From the NCBI RefSeq assembly GCF_013185915.1, contig NZ_JAAZUH010000001.1, forward strand, positions 2,232,001 through 2,296,000: 64,000 nucleotides of DNA, given 5' to 3'. The notes beneath the pieces were generated by a model. The model was not told the DNA's origin. It did not search any database and saw nothing but the letters and a program-made list of their open reading frames with translations. A program made the translations under genes and the position numbers. Each line of letters begins with the position of its first letter. Positions within the stretch are counted from its first letter, which is position 1. This document shows, one piece after another, positions 45,449 to 54,380 of this stretch. This stretch comes from Stenotrophomonas bentonitica (GTDB lineage Bacteria > Pseudomonadota > Gammaproteobacteria > Xanthomonadales > Xanthomonadaceae).

Positions 45449-47716
45449 ATGAATACCGTTTACAGCGTTGTCTGGAATGTCAGCAAGCGTACGTTCGTAG
45501 TTGCCAGTGAGTTGGCGAAGAAGCACTCCGGCACCAGGAAGCAGGCACGGCACGTCCAGCACGCCGGTGCCTTGGCCATTGGCATCGCCGTAATCCTTCT
45601 GTCCATCTCAGCGCAACCCGCTTACGCGGAGAACTCGGGCCTGCAGCTCTGCAGCCCGAATGGCGACGGCACCAGCGGACCCGGCATTTCGATGGGATCT
45701 GCCAGCGTCACGGACCCGGCGGGCCTGACCTGCGTATCCGGCTTCGCGTTCTCATTGAACAATCGTGGCACGGACACCGGGGCGCAGGGCTTCAATGTCT
45801 CCACCGCTCGCGTATCCGGCTACTACGATGGCCTGCTGGAACTCAAAGGCGACGCTGGCATCTCGATGCTGGGTACCGTCAGAATGAATGGCAATCAGAT
45901 CACCGACATGGCCGCGGGCGCGCTGGGCGAAGACAGTACCGACGCGGTGAACGGATCGCAGCTGTTCGCCACCAACCGCTCACTCGCGTCTCTCGGCGAC
46001 CGCGTGAGCGTGGCCGAGGGAAACATCGTCACGATCCAGGGCGATATCTCAACGATCAACAACGGTCTCGACACTATCGGTACGGAGCTGAGTGGGCTTG
46101 GCGACCGCCTCACCGTGAATGAGGGGAGCATCAACCTGCTTTCCACCAGCGTCGACAACGTCGACGGCCGCATGTCCAATGTTGAGGGCAGCATCTCCAC
46201 GCTGCAGACAGATATCACAAACGTCAACAACACCTTGATCACCAGCATCAGCGATGGGGCAATCGGCCTTGTCCGCCAGGACGCCGCATCGTTGGCCCTG
46301 ACCGTGGCGGCCGACAAGGGCGGCACTGCGCTGAGTATTGCCGGCACCGACGGGGCACGCACGCTCTCCGGCGTTGGCGCTGGCCGCGTCCGCGCGGACA
46401 GCGACGACGCAGTGAATGGTTCGCAGCTGTTCGCCACCAACACTGCCGTGTCCCAGCTGGACGGTCGTGTCACCAGCGTGGAAGCCTCCATCAACAACCT
46501 GGGCGACCAGGTAGACAGCGGCGTGCTTGGGCTGGTCAAGCAGGACGACGTGAGCCGCGACATCGAGGTGGCGAAGGTTCGGGACGGCAGGCTGGTCGAC
46601 TTCACCGGCTCCGAGGGTACACGCACCCTCGAAGGAGTGTCGGCCGGTACGGTGGACGGCGCGAGCCGGCAGGCTGTGAACGGCGCGCAGCTCTTTGCCA
46701 CCGGCCACTCGTTCGCGAATGCACTCGGCGGCGGTGCCACCATGAACATCGACGGCACAGTCTCCGCACCTACCTACCATGTGAATGGCATTGCGGTGAA
46801 CAATGTCGGGGATGCAATTGCCAGCCTTGATGGGCGCGCCAATCAGGCAAGCAGCGATATTGCCGGGTTGAGGCAGGAGCTGAACGCACTTGGGACAGGC
46901 AGCATGGGCACCGGCGCGGACCATACGTCCCGCATTGAAGACATTGAGCGGAATGCGCAGGACTTGGGCGGTCGCGTCGACGAACTGGAGGCGAGCTTTG
47001 CAGCCGGTGGCATGGGCGACAGCGGGTTGATTGCCAGCAACGTCACCGACCGTGAGCATCAGCCTGCCATTGCCTCCGGCGAAGGTGCCCTTGCGGTGGG
47101 TTCGGACAGCGTTGCATCTGCGTCCAATGCCGTGTCCATCGGTAATGGTTCCGTTGCCGATCGCGCAGACACTGTGTCTATCGGGACGCAGGGACAGGAG
47201 CGCCAGCTGACCAACCTTGCTGCGGGTAGCGAGGACACCGACGCGGTCAACATGGGCCAGCTCAGGCAGTCGGTCCGTTACGACCAGAACAACGGTGTGA
47301 CTGACTACTCCCGGGTAACCCTGGGTCAGCAAGGCACGCCCGTCACGATGTCGAATGTTGCCCGTGGCAGGGTTGCCTCGGACAGCACGGAAGCCATCAA
47401 CGGCTCCCAGCTCTACGACTGGACGTTGAATCGCAGCAATGAGTTCAGCAATGCCACCCTGGGGCATCGGATCAAGGAGGTTGAGCAGGCCATGCATGCC
47501 GGCATTGCAACCGCCCTGGCGGCACGACAGGCGCCCTACGTGCCCGGCCACGTCACGTACTCGGTAGGTGCGGCTGGCTACAAGTCAGAAGGCGCTGCAG
47601 GTGTCAGTACCCGCTACACCGCCGAAAGTGGCCGTTGGAGTCTCGAAGGTGGCTTCTCCAACAACCGCGACGGCACCGGCTTGTACGTTGGTTTGAGCGG
47701 TGTACTGGGCGACTGA
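45449..47716 (+). CDS. Trimeric autotransporter adhesin (YadA/Hia family)
   Basis: This is a 755-residue type Vc autotransporter. It starts with an extended signal peptide region typical of the family (MNTVYSVVWNVSKRTFVVAS), then a hydrophobic core cleaved at AQPAYAENSG. The passenger has alternating YadA-head/neck motifs (DAVNGSQLFATN twice, QAVNGAQLFAT, DAVNMGQLRQ, EAINGSQLYDW) and left-handed coiled-coil stalk segments (LGDRVSVAEGNIVTIQGD, VDNVDGRMSNVEGSISTLQT). The C-terminal anchor of about 60 residues (TYSVGAAGYKSEGAAG ... GTGLYVGLSGVLGD) forms the trimeric pore. It is short for an adhesin. GGTGAGG precedes the ATG. Divergence from an EvgS-like kinase suggests virulence-type regulation. 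Confidence 0.94.
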   Translation: MNTVYSVVWNVSKRTFVVASELAKKHSGTRKQARHVQHAGALAIGIAVILLSISAQPAYAENSGLQLCSPNGDGTSGPGISMGSASVTDPAGLTCVSGFAFSLNNRGTDTGAQGFNVSTARVSGYYDGLLELKGDAGISMLGTVRMNGNQITDMAAGALGEDSTDAVNGSQLFATNRSLASLGDRVSVAEGNIVTIQGDISTINNGLDTIGTELSGLGDRLTVNEGSINLLSTSVDNVDGRMSNVEGSISTLQTDITNVNNTLITSISDGAIGLVRQDAASLALTVAADKGGTALSIAGTDGARTLSGVGAGRVRADSDDAVNGSQLFATNTAVSQLDGRVTSVEASINNLGDQVDSGVLGLVKQDDVSRDIEVAKVRDGRLVDFTGSEGTRTLEGVSAGTVDGASRQAVNGAQLFATGHSFANALGGGATMNIDGTVSAPTYHVNGIAVNNVGDAIASLDGRANQASSDIAGLRQELNALGTGSMGTGADHTSRIEDIERNAQDLGGRVDELEASFAAGGMGDSGLIASNVTDREHQPAIASGEGALAVGSDSVASASNAVSIGNGSVADRADTVSIGTQGQERQLTNLAAGSEDTDAVNMGQLRQSVRYDQNNGVTDYSRVTLGQQGTPVTMSNVARGRVASDSTEAINGSQLYDWTLNRSNEFSNATLGHRIKEVEQAMHAGIATALAARQAPYVPGHVTYSVGAAGYKSEGAAGVSTRYTAESGRWSLEGGFSNNRDGTGLYVGLSGVLGD

Positions 47717-47740
47717 CGTCAGGGCAACCGCCATTGCCAT

Positions 47741-47766
47741 GGGGTGGCCGCAATAGCGGCCACCCC
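47741..47766. terminator. Hairpin between convergent autotransporter and TonB-receptor genes
   Basis: A perfect 11-bp stem (GGGGTGGCCGC with GCGGCCACCCC) around a four-base loop, located in the 59-base gap between the two stop codons. There is no T-run, so efficiency as an intrinsic terminator is uncertain. Confidence 0.6.
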
Positions 47767-47775
47767 GGCACTCCA

Positions 47776-50523
47776 TTACTGGAAGTCCAGCGACAGCTCA
47801 ACGAACATCGAGCGGCCAAACGCGTTGTACACACCCTGGTCGTAGTACGGCCAGTTGCCGTTGGTGCGATCCACCGGCGGTCGCTCGTTGGTCAGGTTGT
47901 TGGCCGTCAACATCACGCTGGCCAGCTTGTTGATGCGGTAGTTGACCGTCGCATTCCAGGTCGTCCACGGGCCGATGTTGCGCTCCTCGCCAACGGCATT
48001 CCAGGTCGGCGCGTTGCGGATGCCGTACACGTTGGTGCTGAACGCCCCAATGTTCCAGTTCGCACCGAACGTCGCCCGGTAGTGCAGCTCGTTGGAGTTG
48101 GCGCAGCAAAGCATGTCGTAGACCGGGTCGCCTTCCTGCTGCTGCAGCTCGTGCTTCAGCGGCCGGTAGTAGCCAGCATTCACCCCGAAGTCGCCCGCAC
48201 GCCCTGCGCTCCACTTGTAGTCGGCCGCCGCCTGGATACCGGTCTGGCGCTGCTTGGCCAGGTTGATCGGGTACGAGAACACCTTGGACACACCGTTGGG
48301 ATTGATCGGGTCGGTGGCCGGGAGGCGCTGTACCTGGGCCAGGATCTGGCGGCAGGTCGGCGAGTTGATGTCGAAGTTCACGTCACCGTTCTCCGACGTG
48401 CCCAGCCGGCAGTTGGCTTCGGAGGTGAGGATGCTGTCGGTACCGAGGATGGACACCTCGTTCTCGATCTTCACCGAGTTGTAGTCCACCGACAGGTTCA
48501 ACGCATTGTCCAGCGCCGACCAGACAAAGCCGTAGGTGAACGTTTCCGCCGTGATGTCCTTCAGGTCGCGGTTGCCGGTGCTGGAGGACAGCACCGACAG
48601 CGACGACTGCGGGCACTCGTCGAAGTTCTCGGAGGTGAATCCCGCCTGCCGGCACAGGAAGGTGTCCACGTTGGTGGTGTAGCCGCTGCTCTCGCGCGAG
48701 TACAGGTAGAACATGTCCGGCGAGCGGAAGGCGGTCGCATAGCTGCCGCGCAGCAGCAGCGAGTCGATCGGGCGATACTCCAGCCCCAGCTTCCAGGTTG
48801 CCTTGCCGTTGCCACCGCCGCCCTGCAGCGAGTACTTGTCATAGCGCCCGGACAGGTTGGCACTGAAGGTGTCGAAGATCGGCACCTGCAGTTCGGCGCC
48901 AATCGCGTACAGGTCACGCTGGCCTTCGGCCGAGGTTCCCGCAGTCTGGCCGCGGAACAGCACTGCGGAATTGGGATCTGCGGACTGGTTGAAGAACTTC
49001 TCGCGCGTGCCCTGCAGGATCATTGCAAAGCCCACGTCGCCGGCAGGCAATCCGAACAGCGAGGTATTGGTCACCAGCGCGGTCACGCCGGTGCGCGACG
49101 CGTTGGATTCAGCACGGTTGGTGCCACTGAACTGGTCGTACTGCCCACGGGTCAGCGGCTGGTACAGCACATCCAGGTTCGGCGCATAGGCGTCGTAGCC
49201 ATTGACCTTGCCCAGCAGCGGACCGAGGTAGTAGTCATCGATGCCGCCCACCGCCAGGAAGTCGGTGGACTTGCGGGTCACGTCGGTGCTGGAGCGGTTC
49301 ACGTACACGTCGTAGTCGAACCCGGTATCGCCCAGCCCGCCGCGCGCACCTGCGGTGATGTTCCACGAGCGGGTGTAGACGCGCTGGTCCTTCGAATCCA
49401 TGCCCACTTCTTCGGGCGCGTAGATGCGTTGCCACTGCTCGTAGTTGCCGCTGGTCTGGTTGTAGAAGGTCTTGTTCCAGAACGGGCTGCCGCCCGAGTA
49501 GGTCGGCCGGCCGTAGCTGAAGAGGATGTCCGAGTACAGCTCGGTGGTTTCACTGAGGTGGTAGCGCAGGAAGGTGGTTGCGTTCACGTCCTCGCTCTTG
49601 TTGTAGAGCGTGGCGGTGCCGACGTTGTTCGGGCTGCCGCAGTAGTAGCCGGTGCCCGCCGCGTTGCGGTGCGCGTAGCTGGTGCTGCCATCGAACAGAT
49701 AGGACAGCGGCGCGCACGTGGCCTGGCCCGGGTCGATGTAGCCGTTGGGCGACATCTGCATGCGCAGGAAGGTACGCGACGGATCCTGCGGACCGGTCGG
49801 GCTGTCGTTGACGCTGTCGATGTCGCTGCGGTCGGAGGCGAAGATCGGCTTCTGCTTTGTGTACTCCAGCCCATAGCTGAGGTCCAGGTCGCCGAAGGTA
49901 TGGCCGTTGCTGAAGATGAAGCGCTGGCTGGAGCCGCCCCCGTCGCTGTAGCCGCCGGCGCGGTAGCGGAAGTGCGCGCCCTCCACCTTGTCCTTCAGCA
50001 CGATGTTGATCACGCCGGCCACGGCCGACGAGCCGTACACCGAGGACTGCCCGCCGGTGAGCACGTCGATGCGTTCGACCATGCCCAGCGGAATGTTGGC
50101 GATGTCCACGATGCTGGTGTTGCCGTTGTAGGCCAGCGGGTAGCTGTTGAGCGGGCGCCCGTTGAGCAGCGTGAGCGTGTAGCTCGGGTCCAGCCCGAAC
50201 AGGCTGACCGTCTTCGCGCCCGGCGTGTAGAAGCCGGTGCCCTGCGAGTCCTGGACCGAGCCGTTTGCTACGGGCAGCGAGCGCAGCGCGTCGAACACGG
50301 TAGTGAAGCCTTGGGCTTCAATCTCTTCGGCAGTGATGGTGGTCACCGGCGAAGGGCCTTCGATCTGTGCGCGGGGAATCAGCGAGCCGGTGACATTCAC
50401 CGCATCGAGCTGGCGCGTGGCGGGCTCGGCACCCTTTTCTTCCGGTGGGGTGGTTTGTGCCTGGGCGGCAAGGGGGGACATCAGTACGGACGACACCAGC
50501 AACGACAGCAACGTGCGCTTCAT
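47776..50523 (-). CDS. TonB-dependent outer-membrane receptor
   Basis: This 915-residue TonB-dependent transporter has a signal peptide (KRTLLSLLVSSVLMSPLAAQA) and a TonB-box-like DAVNVTGSLIPR. The plug domain includes LPVANGSVQDSQG, LLNGRPLNSYPLAYNG, IPLGMVERIDVLTGGQSSVY and GSSAVAGVINIVLKD. A 22-strand barrel follows and ends at the aromatic VELSLDFQ. Paired Cys in extracellular loops (for example MLCCANSNELHY) are notable. Such receptors import siderophores, vitamin B12 or carbohydrates using TonB energy. No periplasmic or transport partner is adjacent, so the substrate is open. The start at 50523 has GGAGAG upstream; a perfect TAGATCGATCTA palindrome lies 96 bases further up. Confidence 0.93.
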   Translation of the reverse strand: MKRTLLSLLVSSVLMSPLAAQAQTTPPEEKGAEPATRQLDAVNVTGSLIPRAQIEGPSPVTTITAEEIEAQGFTTVFDALRSLPVANGSVQDSQGTGFYTPGAKTVSLFGLDPSYTLTLLNGRPLNSYPLAYNGNTSIVDIANIPLGMVERIDVLTGGQSSVYGSSAVAGVINIVLKDKVEGAHFRYRAGGYSDGGGSSQRFIFSNGHTFGDLDLSYGLEYTKQKPIFASDRSDIDSVNDSPTGPQDPSRTFLRMQMSPNGYIDPGQATCAPLSYLFDGSTSYAHRNAAGTGYYCGSPNNVGTATLYNKSEDVNATTFLRYHLSETTELYSDILFSYGRPTYSGGSPFWNKTFYNQTSGNYEQWQRIYAPEEVGMDSKDQRVYTRSWNITAGARGGLGDTGFDYDVYVNRSSTDVTRKSTDFLAVGGIDDYYLGPLLGKVNGYDAYAPNLDVLYQPLTRGQYDQFSGTNRAESNASRTGVTALVTNTSLFGLPAGDVGFAMILQGTREKFFNQSADPNSAVLFRGQTAGTSAEGQRDLYAIGAELQVPIFDTFSANLSGRYDKYSLQGGGGNGKATWKLGLEYRPIDSLLLRGSYATAFRSPDMFYLYSRESSGYTTNVDTFLCRQAGFTSENFDECPQSSLSVLSSSTGNRDLKDITAETFTYGFVWSALDNALNLSVDYNSVKIENEVSILGTDSILTSEANCRLGTSENGDVNFDINSPTCRQILAQVQRLPATDPINPNGVSKVFSYPINLAKQRQTGIQAAADYKWSAGRAGDFGVNAGYYRPLKHELQQQEGDPVYDMLCCANSNELHYRATFGANWNIGAFSTNVYGIRNAPTWNAVGEERNIGPWTTWNATVNYRINKLASVMLTANNLTNERPPVDRTNGNWPYYDQGVYNAFGRSMFVELSLDFQ

Positions 50524-50834
50524 TCTGCAGCTCTCCAGTACAAGGTCTCCCGCTGCCGGTCCGGCGCAGGAGGGTTGGGTATGCGGGGGATCCGTGGTGC
50601 GTGGGGAAGCGACTTTTCTAGATCGATCTAAATTGAATGTCAATAATTTGTAATGAAACTATTTCTGCCGGATTAGATCGAACGAAATGGCACTTGCGGG
50701 CATTGCGTCGGCTGATGCAGGATCAGCGCGCTTGTCGGCCTCGACAGCCGCCGACAACACGTTCCTCGCGCCGCACTGCAGCATTCCTGGCTGTGGTCGC
50801 CACGCGTTTCCCGTCACGTCCCGGAGTGCCGTCC
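50524..50834. other. Divergent intergenic region TonB receptor / BSP peptidase
   Basis: This 311-base spacer has an AT-rich centre (50611-50685) with a TAGATCGATCTA palindrome and a related TTAGATCGAACG half site about 50 bases away. No supported gene: frames crossing it have no similarity before 50835. Confidence 0.6.
50619..50630. promoter_or_regulatory. Palindromic candidate operator upstream of the TonB receptor
   Basis: TAGATCGATCTA is a perfect 12-base palindrome in the AT-rich divergent spacer. A partial copy (TTAGATCGAACG) lies at about 50671-50682. Operator function is inferred. Confidence 0.4.
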
Positions 50835-51542
50835 ATGCGTTTGCGCCGTTGCCTGATCGTTCCTGCCGTTGCCGCCGTCCTCGCCTTCCCCGCCGCACAT
50901 GCTGCGGACATCACGCAGACCCGCGACGGGGTCACGCTGACCTACCAGGACCCGAGCGGTTCAACGAACGCAGAGGTGCGCGACCGCATCATCGCCACCT
51001 TCTTCTCCGCCTACCCGCGCGAACGCGCCGACTTCCACCCGGCCGCGCCCTCCAGCGTACGCATCGTCATGGACCCGTCCTACGACGGTGTTGCCTATGT
51101 CGGCGAGAAGGAGAAGGCCGCCACCATCACCATCAATCCGCGCTGGCTGGAGAAGCATCCCAACGACACCGACCTGGTCACCCATGAAGCGATGCATATC
51201 GTGCAGAGCTACCCGGGCTATGCCAGCGAGCAGGCGCCGTCGTGGCTGGTGGAAGGCATTGCCGACTACGCGCGCGATGTCTACGGCGTGGACAACGCCG
51301 CCGGCGGCTGGGCGCTGCCGGCGCAGGTCAAGGCCGAGCACAAGGTGGATACGGGTTACCGGGTTACCGGCGCGTTCCTGAAGTGGAGCGAGGCGGAACA
51401 TCCGGGGTTGGTCGAAGCGCTGGATGGAGCGCTGCGCAAGGGCAGTTATACGCCAGCGTTGTGGAAGCAGCGCACCGGGAATGATCTGGCCACGCTGTGG
51501 GAGGCTTATGTTGCGCAGCGGGCGGGCGGGAAGCAGGCGTGA
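50835..51542 (+). CDS. Secreted basic secretory protein (BSP)-family putative metallopeptidase
   Basis: This 235-residue exported protein has a signal peptide (RLRRCLIVPAVAAVLAFPAAHA) and the zinc-peptidase-like HExxH in LVTHEAMHIVQSYPGY. A downstream Glu in PSWLVEGIADYAR follows the spacing seen in the plant-type BSP family (PF04450). IVMDPSYDGVAYVGEKEK and YRVTGAFLKWSEAEHPGLVE are other conserved-looking segments. Peptidase activity is predicted, not proven, for the family. The start at 50835 has GGAG upstream; frames further 5' are not coding-like. Confidence 0.87.
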   Translation: MRLRRCLIVPAVAAVLAFPAAHAADITQTRDGVTLTYQDPSGSTNAEVRDRIIATFFSAYPRERADFHPAAPSSVRIVMDPSYDGVAYVGEKEKAATITINPRWLEKHPNDTDLVTHEAMHIVQSYPGYASEQAPSWLVEGIADYARDVYGVDNAAGGWALPAQVKAEHKVDTGYRVTGAFLKWSEAEHPGLVEALDGALRKGSYTPALWKQRTGNDLATLWEAYVAQRAGGKQA

Positions 51543-51634
51543 TGCGGTGGCGTATCGCCCGAAGCATCTCTCCGTTTGAGGTCAGTGCGCTAATGCACTG
51601 ACCATCGTTACGTGCGGTCGTTTGGGAACCGACC

Positions 51635-52468
51635 CTACCGGAGAACGAATCGTTCGATTGCCAAGGCGACACCGTCTTCCGCGTTTGTTGATGTCTGGTG
51701 CAATGCTGTCGCCTTGACGATGTCGACAGCATTGCCCATCGCCACGCTGGTTCCTGCGTACTGCAGCATGGTCAGATCGTTCTCCTGGTCGCCGATGGCC
51801 ATCACCTGGCTGCGGTCGATGCCCAGGTGTTCGGCCAGCTTCTGCAGGCTGGGGCCCTTGCCTGCGCGGTGGTCGAACACTTCCAGGAAGAACGCGGCGC
51901 TCTTGAGCACCGCGAAGCGTTCGGTCAATGCGGCAGGCAGGCGCGGAATGACCGCGTCCAGCACCTGCGGCTCGTCCACCATCATCAGTTTGATGAAGGA
52001 CATTTCCGGGTCCATCTCGGCCACGCTCCGGTACGAAAGCGGCACGCGGGAAAGGTGGGAGTCGGCTACGGTGTAGATGCTGATGTCACGGTTGGGCGTG
52101 TACAGGCGCTCGCCGTCCAGCGCCTGGAAGTGCACGCCCATCTCGCGCGCAACCTGCTCGCAGAACAGGAAGTCGTCGAAGCCCAGCGGGTACTCCACCA
52201 CCACCTCGCCGGTGGCAACGCGCGTGACCAGCCCCCCATTGCAGGCGATGCAGTAATCCTCGGCGCCGTCGATGCCCAGTTCGTCCAGGAACGGCGCCAG
52301 GCCGGAAACAGGCCTGCCACTTGTCAGCACGATGCGGACGCCCTGCTCGCGGGCGCGGGCGATGGCCTGCTTCACCCGCGGGGTAAGACGATGTGCGGGA
52401 TCCAGCAGGGTGCCATCCATGTCGATGGCCACCAGTTCAATCGCCGCCGGACGCTGCCCACTCTCCAT
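51635..52468 (-). CDS. Cof-type HAD-IIB phosphatase
   Basis: This is a 277-residue HAD hydrolase of the Cof/YidA subfamily, which dephosphorylates sugar phosphates and similar metabolites in the cytoplasm. Motif I is AIDMDGTLLDPAHRL, motif II VLTSGRP, motif III Lys lies in GKGPSLQKLAEHLGI, and motif IV is AIGDQENDLTML. The IIB cap domain lies between motifs II and III. The ATG at 52468 is preferred over an in-frame TTG at 52477, since AGGG lies about ten bases upstream. It is monocistronic on this strand; the next gene upstream ends with its own terminator. Confidence 0.93.
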   Translation of the reverse strand: MESGQRPAAIELVAIDMDGTLLDPAHRLTPRVKQAIARAREQGVRIVLTSGRPVSGLAPFLDELGIDGAEDYCIACNGGLVTRVATGEVVVEYPLGFDDFLFCEQVAREMGVHFQALDGERLYTPNRDISIYTVADSHLSRVPLSYRSVAEMDPEMSFIKLMMVDEPQVLDAVIPRLPAALTERFAVLKSAAFFLEVFDHRAGKGPSLQKLAEHLGIDRSQVMAIGDQENDLTMLQYAGTSVAMGNAVDIVKATALHQTSTNAEDGVALAIERFVLR

Positions 52469-52540
52469 TTCGTTCAACCCTGTTCACTACCGGTACCCGG
52501 GCACCGCCCAGCGCCGTAGTTTAAGGCAGCCGAGCACCGG

Positions 52541-52573
52541 AACAAAAAGAGCCAACCGGGTTGCCCCGGCTGG
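52541..52573 (-). terminator. Terminator of the effector/lipoprotein operon
   Basis: On the minus strand the stem GAGCCAGCCGGG pairs with CCCGGTTGGCTC (one G-U pair) and is followed by TTTTTGTT. It lies 42 bases after the stop of the peptidoglycan hydrolase gene. Confidence 0.8.
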
Positions 52574-52614
52574 CTCCATCACTACACACGCTTCAAGCTT
52601 AAGGCGACGCGGGC

Positions 52615-54336
52615 TTAGCGGCCCATCGCCACCTTCTGCTGCTCTTCCTGCACCTGGCGCTGCTGCTGGGCCTCATTGTTGCCCAGCAGAGCCGCATTGG
52701 TCTGCTCCAGCGGTGGGGCCTGGCTGAGGTCCACCGCCGCGCGGTAGCCCGGCGTGGTGCCCATCACGAAGGCCTTGCCGTCCTGCACGCTCACGCTCTG
52801 CAGCTTCTCTGCCGAGTCGATGCCGGCCTGCTTGGCCTGCAGCGTGACGTTGGCCGCCGCCTCGTTGGAGATCGCCGCCGGCAACTGGCTGCGGATGGCG
52901 TTGTGCAGCGCCGTGTCCGGGTGCGCCTTGTCGCCGAGCTGCGGGCCGGTGGGGCTGCGGGTCTCCGCTGCCTGGACTTGGGTGGCGGCCAGCCTGGCGG
53001 AGGTCTCGCGACCCACCACGCCGTCGTCCTTCAGGCCCTGCTGCTTCTGGAACGCCAGCACCGCTTCGCGCGTGTTGTCGCCGAACTTTCCGTCTTCGGC
53101 GAGGCGGTTGCCGTTGGCATCGCGTACGCCCTGGCGGTTCAGCGCCTGCTGCAGCTCGGTCACCTCGTCGCTGCGGTCGCCCTTGCGCAGGGTGCCGGCC
53201 GGGGCATGCTCGTGGTCGTGCCTGCCCGCCTCCTGCTGTACGCCCTTGTTCCAATAGCTTTCCGGGTTGATCAGCTTTCCGGACGCGTCCTTCATCTGGT
53301 AGTGCACGTGCTGGGCGTACTGGTTCGCGCCCTGCGGGCCGCGACCACCCATGGTACCGATCGGATCGCCCGGTTCCACGTGCTGGCCAACCTTCACCTG
53401 GGTGCTCTGCATGTGCAGGATCTGGTGCGAGATACCGTCCGCGTCCTGGATCATCACCGTGCCGTACTTCCCGCCCACCGAGGTCACGGTGCCGGCAATC
53501 GGCGCGTGGATGGTCGGGTGCTGCAGGTTGCGGCCGGTCTGGCCCCCCACGTAGTTGAAGTCGCTGCCACCGTGCGCCTTCTCGCCGCGGTGCTCACCGA
53601 AGTGCCCTGTAATGTGCGGCTTCACCCCGTTCTGCGGCGGCAGCATTACCTGCATGGTGTGCTCGTACGAACGCGCCTGCGCCGCCGCACCGACGGCCGC
53701 TGCGGCGGCACCCGGTGCCGCTTGCTGCTGCTGGGTGGGACTCTGGTCCAGGGTCTGGCCCAGGCGCTGGTTCACGAACTGCTCGTACTCATCCAGGTGC
53801 GGCGCCACCTTGCGCTGCGACAGGCCGAGGCCGCCGTAGTCCCTGGTCGGGCCGTCGTGGTGGTACTTGTAGATGTAGTCTTCGCCCTGGCCGCGATCAC
53901 GCGCCAGGTTGCGGTTGTCGACGAAGTGCGCCACCAGTGCGTCGGACTGCGCGTCCACGTCGAAACGGTTGGCATTGTTCAGGCCGTAGTGCTTGCCGGT
54001 CCTGTCGATGAACTGGCCCAGGCCCGAGGCCGAGGTGGTGCCGGCGGCGGCATCCGGATTGAAGCCGGATTCCACGCGGGCAATGGCCAGTACGTAGGCG
54101 GTTTCGCGCGGGGTCAGACCGGCCTCGCGCGAGGATTCGATCAGTGAGTCGATCACGCGCGACTGCACTTCCGGCGAGGCGTCGCCCCAGCGGCGCGACT
54201 GGCCATGCAGGGGTCGGGTTTCGTCGATCGGCTCGCGGTAGTGGCTCCACGGCTCGATCTGGCTGCTGCGGTACGCCGCTCCGGGCGGCTGCACCATGCT
54301 GGTGTAGATGTCGTTGGGCATGTCTGTGCTATCCAT
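52615..54336 (-). CDS. Multidomain peptidoglycan hydrolase with XVIPCD-like tail (candidate T4SS effector)
   Basis: This 573-residue protein has no signal peptide. Domains in order: a lysozyme/transglycosylase-like domain (about 55-190) with the likely catalytic Glu89 in IARVESGFNPDAAAGT; a Gln/Ala linker; an M23 zinc endopeptidase (about 235-365) with His255/Asp259 in HGGSDF, His308 and the HVH pair at 343-345; a peptidoglycan-binding domain (about 382-452, LRKGDRSDEVTELQQALNRQ); and a C-terminal region (470-573) beginning HPDTALHNAIRSQLP with GIDSAEKLQSVSVQDGKAF and a Gln-rich end. The last region resembles the XVIPCD secretion signal of Xanthomonadales T4SS effectors. Two lipoprotein genes lie directly upstream on the same strand, as expected for immunity proteins. 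The T4SS itself is not in the window. Confidence 0.88.
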   Translation of the reverse strand: MDSTDMPNDIYTSMVQPPGAAYRSSQIEPWSHYREPIDETRPLHGQSRRWGDASPEVQSRVIDSLIESSREAGLTPRETAYVLAIARVESGFNPDAAAGTTSASGLGQFIDRTGKHYGLNNANRFDVDAQSDALVAHFVDNRNLARDRGQGEDYIYKYHHDGPTRDYGGLGLSQRKVAPHLDEYEQFVNQRLGQTLDQSPTQQQQAAPGAAAAAVGAAAQARSYEHTMQVMLPPQNGVKPHITGHFGEHRGEKAHGGSDFNYVGGQTGRNLQHPTIHAPIAGTVTSVGGKYGTVMIQDADGISHQILHMQSTQVKVGQHVEPGDPIGTMGGRGPQGANQYAQHVHYQMKDASGKLINPESYWNKGVQQEAGRHDHEHAPAGTLRKGDRSDEVTELQQALNRQGVRDANGNRLAEDGKFGDNTREAVLAFQKQQGLKDDGVVGRETSARLAATQVQAAETRSPTGPQLGDKAHPDTALHNAIRSQLPAAISNEAAANVTLQAKQAGIDSAEKLQSVSVQDGKAFVMGTTPGYRAAVDLSQAPPLEQTNAALLGNNEAQQQRQVQEEQQKVAMGR

Positions 54337-54380
54337 TCTGTGAGAAAGGGGCTTTCCTTAAAGGGTGTTGCTCCAGTGTT

